From Kordiimonadaceae bacterium (GTDB lineage Bacteria > Pseudomonadota > Alphaproteobacteria > Sphingomonadales > Kordiimonadaceae): 6,720 nucleotides of DNA. The stretch is from the NCBI GenBank assembly GCA_016763495.1, contig JAESTR010000094.1:1-6720 (forward strand), read 5' to 3'. The first letter of the stretch is position 1. Every line of letters starts with the position of its first letter. A model generated the notes under the pieces. It saw only the letters and a program-made list of their open reading frames with translations. It did no database searches and was not told the DNA's origin. The position numbers and the translations under genes were made by a program. Shown one piece after another: positions 6,449-6,720 of the stretch.

Positions 6449-6496
6449 ATATTTTGACAGGGTCAATGATTATGTAAAAAAATCAATATTTTGACC
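6449..6496. repeat. Direct and inverted repeats built on TTGAC
   Basis: ATATTTTGAC occurs at 6449-6458 and again at 6486-6495, exactly 37 bp apart. Between them GGTCAA (6461-6466) is the reverse complement of TTGACC (6491-6496), and TGATT (6467-6471) that of AATCA (6481-6485). TTGAC-AGG-GTCAA (6454-6466) is itself a dyad. This clustering suggests protein binding sites or a cruciform-prone segment, but AT-rich DNA makes chance repeats more likely. Confidence 0.4.
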
Positions 6497-6589
6497 TAAA
6501 AAATTAACGAAGTTATAGGGTTCTCTGCCGAATTAATTGTCCGGAAATGCAAAGAGTATCTGGGTGATATTTAGTGCCCATCAAATGGA

Positions 6590-6605
6590 TAGCGTGCGCG
6601 CGCTA
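6590..6605. repeat. Imperfect 16-bp GC-rich dyad
   Basis: TAGCG (6590-6594) and CGCTA (6601-6605) flank a self-complementary GCGC (6596-6599), giving a near-palindrome broken only by one T and one G in matching positions. It stands out because the surrounding DNA is AT-rich. A regulator binding site is possible; nothing else supports it. Confidence 0.35.
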
Positions 6606-6701
6606 AGTTTGAAAAACTGTTGTATAAATGCACCAGTTAAAGCTGTGTTAGCGTTTGCTCGGTGTGGGGCCGTTGTTCGCTGAGTTGTCAGAAACTAAAA
6701 T

Positions 6702-6715
6702 GTTATCATGATAAC
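6702..6715. promoter_or_regulatory. Perfect 14-bp palindrome, candidate operator
   Basis: GTTATCATGATAAC at 6702-6715 is an exact palindrome. It is flanked by TGTCAG (6686-6691) and its reverse complement CTGACA (6715-6720), so there are nested dyads at the window edge. A perfect palindrome of this length in an intergenic region is a typical shape for a dimeric regulator's binding site. Its target gene may lie outside the window. The bound protein is unknown. Confidence 0.45.
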
Positions 6716-6720
6716 TGACA

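Larger units (their letters stand above)
6187..6720. other. AT-rich non-coding region upstream of the TonB receptor
   Basis: No protein-like reading frame is seen on either strand in these 534 bp. About 6300-6540 is strikingly AT-rich compared with the genes, with runs of A and T. The region contains a bulged hairpin (6324-6360), a GAAAATTTTC palindrome (6361-6370), paired TTGAC-containing repeats (6449-6496), an imperfect GC-rich dyad (6590-6605) and a 14-bp palindrome (6702-6715). It probably holds the receptor's control region and possibly the promoter of a gene lying to the right of the window. Confidence 0.6.

Noticed and set aside
1..6720. Mobile element, phage, toxin-antitoxin, CRISPR or biosynthetic cluster
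   Set aside because: No transposase, integrase, terminal inverted repeats, regularly spaced repeats, toxin-antitoxin gene pair or pathway enzymes are visible; the repeats present are short and local.

Overview
The window looks like ordinary chromosome from a Gram-negative bacterium, most plausibly an alphaproteobacterium. Three things suggest this: a folate-dependent TrmFO rather than the SAM-dependent TrmA of enteric bacteria, a DUF924 protein, and a TonB-dependent receptor with the 'EEIIVTATKR' box and plug style common in sphingomonad/Kordiimonas-like groups. This is inference from protein style only; no rRNA or other taxonomic marker is present. By eye the base composition is near balanced in genes and clearly AT-rich at about 6300-6540.

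Layout, left to right. (1) The last 81 codons of a + strand TPR-repeat protein end at 247. (2) A gap of about 300 bp (248-547) has no credible gene but holds three perfect-stem hairpins (337-359, 403-425, 478-509). (3) trmFO (548-1882, - strand) encodes the FAD/folate tRNA m5U54 methyltransferase. (4) A 166-bp divergent intergenic region (1883-2048) carries an imperfect 22-bp tandem repeat just upstream of trmFO. (5) A tight two-gene + strand unit follows: a membrane-embedded M28-peptidase-like protein (2049-3200) that appears to lack key catalytic and metal-binding residues, then a DUF924 protein (3222-3761) 21 nt later. (6) A strong bidirectional Rho-independent terminator (3804-3847) separates this unit from (7) a convergent TonB-dependent outer-membrane receptor (3859 to about 6114, - strand). 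(8) About 600 bp of non-coding, AT-rich DNA upstream of the receptor (6115-6720) contains a candidate promoter, a bulged hairpin, paired TTGAC-containing repeats and a perfect 14-bp palindrome at the window edge.

The genes do not form one obvious pathway. Orientation gives four transcription units: the TPR gene (+), trmFO (-), M28-like plus DUF924 (+), and the receptor (-). No mobile element, CRISPR array, tRNA or rRNA gene was found. The items most worth a second look are the degenerate, membrane-split M28-like protein, the hairpin cluster at 337-509 and the dyad symmetry upstream of the receptor. I see no clear evidence for a wholly new multi-gene system.
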